DNA from: Porphyromonadaceae bacterium
Lineage (GTDB): Bacteria > Bacteroidota > Bacteroidia > Bacteroidales > Tannerellaceae
Direction of reading: 5' to 3'
Length of the DNA: 5,609 nucleotides
Assembly (NCBI GenBank): GCA_003517945.1
Contig: DOZP01000334.1
Span: forward strand, 3,014-8,622
Position 1 is the stretch's first letter; each line of letters opens with the position of its first letter. The notes under the pieces were generated by a model that saw only the letters and a list, made by a program, of their open reading frames with translations, was not told the origin of the DNA and made no database searches. Position numbers and translations under genes: made by a program. Below are positions 4,684 to 5,609 of the stretch, piece by piece.

Positions 4684-5609
4684 TAAACTTTTTCTATTTT
4701 TATGAATAATTTAAAGTCGTCAAAATCCAACTCCGTGCCATCAACCTGTCCGTCAACAACTTCAAGCGACTCCGCCAATACCTGTTTTTTAATATAACCG
4801 GCATAATCCCGGACAGCTTCATCGGTTTCATGGGAAGAAGATATTTTTATATGTATTTTATCCGTTATCTCAAGTCCGTTATTCTTTCGTATATTTTGTA
4901 TACGGTTCACCAGTTCACGCGCCAAACCTTCTTTCCGCAAATCATCCGTCACGGTAATATCAAGAGCAATTGTCAGATTTCCTTCATTTGCCACAAGCCA
5001 TCCCGGAATATCTTCGGATACAATTTCCACATCATCCGGCAGAATTTCGCAGCCCTGTCCGTCTATGTCAAACGTAAATCTGCCGTTCTGTTCGAACGAA
5101 ACGATCTCATCCTGTGACATATCCTGTATGGATACGGCTAACTGCTTCATCACCTTACCATAACGCGGCCCTAACTTTTTGAAATCCGGTTTTATTTTTT
5201 TTACCAGAATCCCCGAAGCATTATCCACGAAATCCAGTTCCTTCACATTGACCTCATTCAGTACGATATTCTTTACGGCTTCTATATTTGTTTTTTGTTC
5301 GTCATTCAGCGCGGGTACCATAATGGCCCGAAGCGGTTGGCGGACTTTTATATTTACTTTACGCCGTAACGCCAGCACCATGGAAGATATTGACTGCGCA
5401 ACCTGCATCCGGTCTTCAAGCGTATTATTAATCACCGACTCATCATATACCGGGAAATCGGCCAGATGAACGGATTCAGCCTTATTACGGCCCGTAACGG
5501 AAACCAGATCGGTAAACAACTGATCGGAGTAAAACGGTGATATCGGAGCCATCAACCGGCTTACGGTTTCAAGACAGGTATACAGTGTCTGATAAGCCGA
5601 CAGTTTATC
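4683..5609 (-). CDS. ileS: Isoleucyl-tRNA synthetase, C-terminal part, runs off the right edge
   Basis: Cytoplasmic enzyme charging tRNA-Ile with isoleucine. The open frame enters from the right edge (first complete codon reads DKLSAYQTLYTCLETVSRLM) and ends at TAA 4685-4683, giving 308 residues of a protein that normally has more than 1,000; the catalytic Rossmann fold and editing domain are outside the window. The first roughly 120 residues are the class I anticodon-binding helical domain, with RLMAPISPFYSDQLF and the later LRRKVNIKVRQPL typical of IleRS. The rest holds the extended C-terminal domain, with DFKKLGPRYGKVMK and RKEGLARELVNRIQNIRK, a layout known from the eukaryote/archaeal-like (type 2) IleRS and annotated as DUF5915. 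There is no cysteine-rich zinc finger at the C-terminus, unlike E. coli-type IleRS. It is the first visible gene of the operon leading into dksA and lspA. The enzyme call is firm; the type 2 assignment rests on the C-terminal part alone. Confidence 0.94.
   Translation of the reverse strand, partial: DKLSAYQTLYTCLETVSRLMAPISPFYSDQLFTDLVSVTGRNKAESVHLADFPVYDESVINNTLEDRMQVAQSISSMVLALRRKVNIKVRQPLRAIMVPALNDEQKTNIEAVKNIVLNEVNVKELDFVDNASGILVKKIKPDFKKLGPRYGKVMKQLAVSIQDMSQDEIVSFEQNGRFTFDIDGQGCEILPDDVEIVSEDIPGWLVANEGNLTIALDITVTDDLRKEGLARELVNRIQNIRKNNGLEITDKIHIKISSSHETDEAVRDYAGYIKKQVLAESLEVVDGQVDGTELDFDDFKLFIKIEKV

Noticed and set aside
4830..5469. Plus-strand frames of 95 and 96 codons (4830-5117 and 5179-5469)
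   Set aside because: Both are antisense to the well supported ileS C-terminal coding region and carry no family motifs.
1..5609. A new defence system, mobile element, CRISPR array or RNA gene
   Set aside because: All long stretches are explained by conserved housekeeping genes, the three intergenic spacers are 204 bp or shorter, and none contains spaced direct repeats, terminal inverted repeats, tRNA-like folds or riboswitch-like conserved blocks that I can recognise.

Overview
The window looks like ordinary core chromosome of a Bacteroidales bacterium (Bacteroides/Parabacteroides/Dysgonomonas-like; genus not resolvable from this sequence alone). The support is the AT-rich DNA, -7 promoter elements of the Bacteroidetes type TAnnTTTG instead of TATAAT, the near absence of Shine-Dalgarno sites, a DUF4296 lipoprotein, an LspA with a long periplasmic insert of the Bacteroidetes kind, and a DksA-like protein with a degenerate zinc finger. 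I see no transposase, integrase, phage gene, CRISPR array or tRNA.

Layout, left to right. (1) 1-1046, minus strand: N-terminal 348 residues of signal peptide peptidase SppA, running off the left edge. (2) 1047-1247: promoter of sppA and intrinsic terminator of fba. (3) 1248-2243, minus: class II fructose-bisphosphate aldolase, apparently transcribed alone. (4) 2244-2447: divergent promoter region in which fba and rpmE carry the same 10-base -7 element, TACCTTTGCG, in opposite orientations. (5) 2448-2702, plus: type B ribosomal protein bL31, the only plus-strand gene, followed by a hairpin terminator whose T-run enters the stop codon of the convergent gene. (6) 2758-5609, minus: a probable operon read ileS (3' end only) > dksA-like > lspA > DUF4296 lipoprotein, with the last three genes overlapping.

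The genes are housekeeping: translation (IleRS, bL31), glycolysis/gluconeogenesis (aldolase), RNA-polymerase-binding regulation (DksA-like) and envelope protein maturation. LspA cuts signal peptides from prolipoproteins, SppA degrades released signal peptides, and the DUF4296 protein is itself a predicted LspA substrate encoded 11 nt into the end of lspA. There is no convincing sign of a new multi-gene system. The points most worth a second look are the zinc-finger decay in the DksA-like protein, the uncharacterised lipoprotein coupled to lspA with its repeated motif, the mirrored fba/rpmE promoters, and a 9-bp direct repeat bounding the ileS-dksA spacer.
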